NCBI GenBank assembly: GCA_031411495.1
Contig: JANOBD010000114.1
Coordinates: 1-5,843 of the forward strand
Length of the DNA stretch: 5,843 bases
Reading direction: 5' to 3'
Origin: JANOBD01 sp031411495
GTDB lineage: Bacteria > Planctomycetota > Phycisphaerae > Tepidisphaerales > Tepidisphaeraceae
Part shown: positions 5,671 to 5,843 of the stretch, in pieces
Position numbering within the stretch: the stretch's first letter is position 1
Layout: each line of letters begins with the position of its first letter
Made by a program: the position numbers and the translations under genes
Notes under the pieces: generated by a model
The model's database searches: none
Seen by the model: only the letters and a program-made list of their open reading frames with translations
What the model was told of the DNA's origin: nothing

Positions 5671-5746
5671 TGTTATGATCCGCGGTGTGAGTACCGAAGC
5701 GCCAGCATTGCGCGCATCAGATTCCTGCGCTTGCGCCATTCACTGA

Positions 5747-5818
5747 TCTGATCCACACTTGCATCGAGTTCTACAACCGGTCACACGACCAAGTTCTTCG
5801 AGGCAAGTATGGATCAGA
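5747..5818. repeat. Large imperfect inverted repeat, 21-base arms
   Basis: The left arm (5747-5767) pairs with the right arm (5798-5818) at 19 of 21 positions; mismatches are at 5756/5809 and 5763/5802. The 30-base centre holds a second hairpin, GGTC-ACAC-GACC (5779-5790). No T-run follows. The right arm contains GAGG (5800-5803) and ATG (5809-5811) of the plus-strand frame entering the right edge, so folding would hide both. It could be an RNA switch, a REP/BIME-type palindrome, the end of a transposable element, or a palindromic operator between the divergent starts. Confidence 0.75.
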
Positions 5819-5843
5819 ACCAGTGCTGGCGGATCGTCTATCG
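5809..5843 (+). CDS. Possible start of a gene leaving the right edge
   Basis: ATG at 5809 is preceded by GAGG at 5800-5803 with a five-base spacer. The frame reads MDQNQCWRIVYR to the end of the window without a stop. The same frame has a stop at 5746-5748 upstream, so the ATG is the first plausible start. Eleven complete codons are too few to identify a protein. A second plus-strand frame open to the edge (containing IEFYNRSHDQVLRGKYG) also looks protein-like but has no ATG, GTG or TTG start until near the edge. If this gene is real, it is divergent from aroC and its start sits inside the right arm of the inverted repeat. Confidence 0.35.
   Translation, partial: MDQNQCWRIVY

Noticed and set aside
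5518..5739. A 73-codon minus-strand frame overlapping the aroC start.
   Set aside because: It is out of frame with aroC over about 100 bases, has no ribosome binding site and no protein-like features.
4340..5746. A 468-codon plus-strand frame opposite aroC.
   Set aside because: It runs antisense to a complete chorismate synthase. The translation is Ala/Asp/Arg/Glu-rich, as GC-rich antisense frames often are, and has no domain.

Overview
This is a GC-rich bacterial window. It ends in a compact minus-strand gene cluster and begins with a looser stretch of small, poorly characterised genes and a transposon remnant. The base composition, the gene mix and the relaxed use of Shine-Dalgarno sites would fit a Planctomycetota-like bacterium. 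That assignment is only an impression, because no marker gene in the window settles the taxonomy.

Left part (1-1268): A minus-strand gene runs off the left edge. It encodes a predicted membrane protein with a lipobox (LAGC) and has a strong ribosome binding site. After about 320 bases with no convincing gene comes a plus-strand gene for a small helical protein of unknown function (up to 125 aa, start uncertain).

Middle (1269-2539): About 380 non-coding bases hold three hairpins and a repeated TTGATCGATG-type motif. They lie directly downstream of a minus-strand fragment matching the C-terminal tail of an IS110/IS1111-type transposase (about 44 codons). The likeliest reading is a decayed insertion sequence that kept its transposase tail and its downstream end. 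In the IS1111 group that end encodes the guide (bridge/seek) RNA, so the region is a candidate for a surviving guide-RNA locus. Next is a plus-strand five-helix membrane protein of the DUF6010 type. It is followed by a 186-base convergent gap with no clear terminator.

Right part (2540-5620): Four minus-strand genes follow one another with gaps of 42, 13 and 17 bases: aroC (chorismate synthase), a small acidic protein of unknown function, an XRE/Cro-CI-type helix-turn-helix regulator, and dgoD (D-galactonate dehydratase). Both enzymes keep their catalytic residues. The spacing suggests one transcript, although shikimate-pathway synthesis and sugar-acid breakdown are not an expected pair. The small acidic gene and the XRE gene sit between them as a tightly spaced pair.

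Right edge (5621-5843): The aroC leader carries a GC-rich hairpin. A large imperfect inverted repeat (21-base arms, 19 pairs) follows. Its right arm covers the ribosome binding site and start codon of a plus-strand reading frame that leaves the window. It is either a translational control hairpin or a mobile or repeat element.
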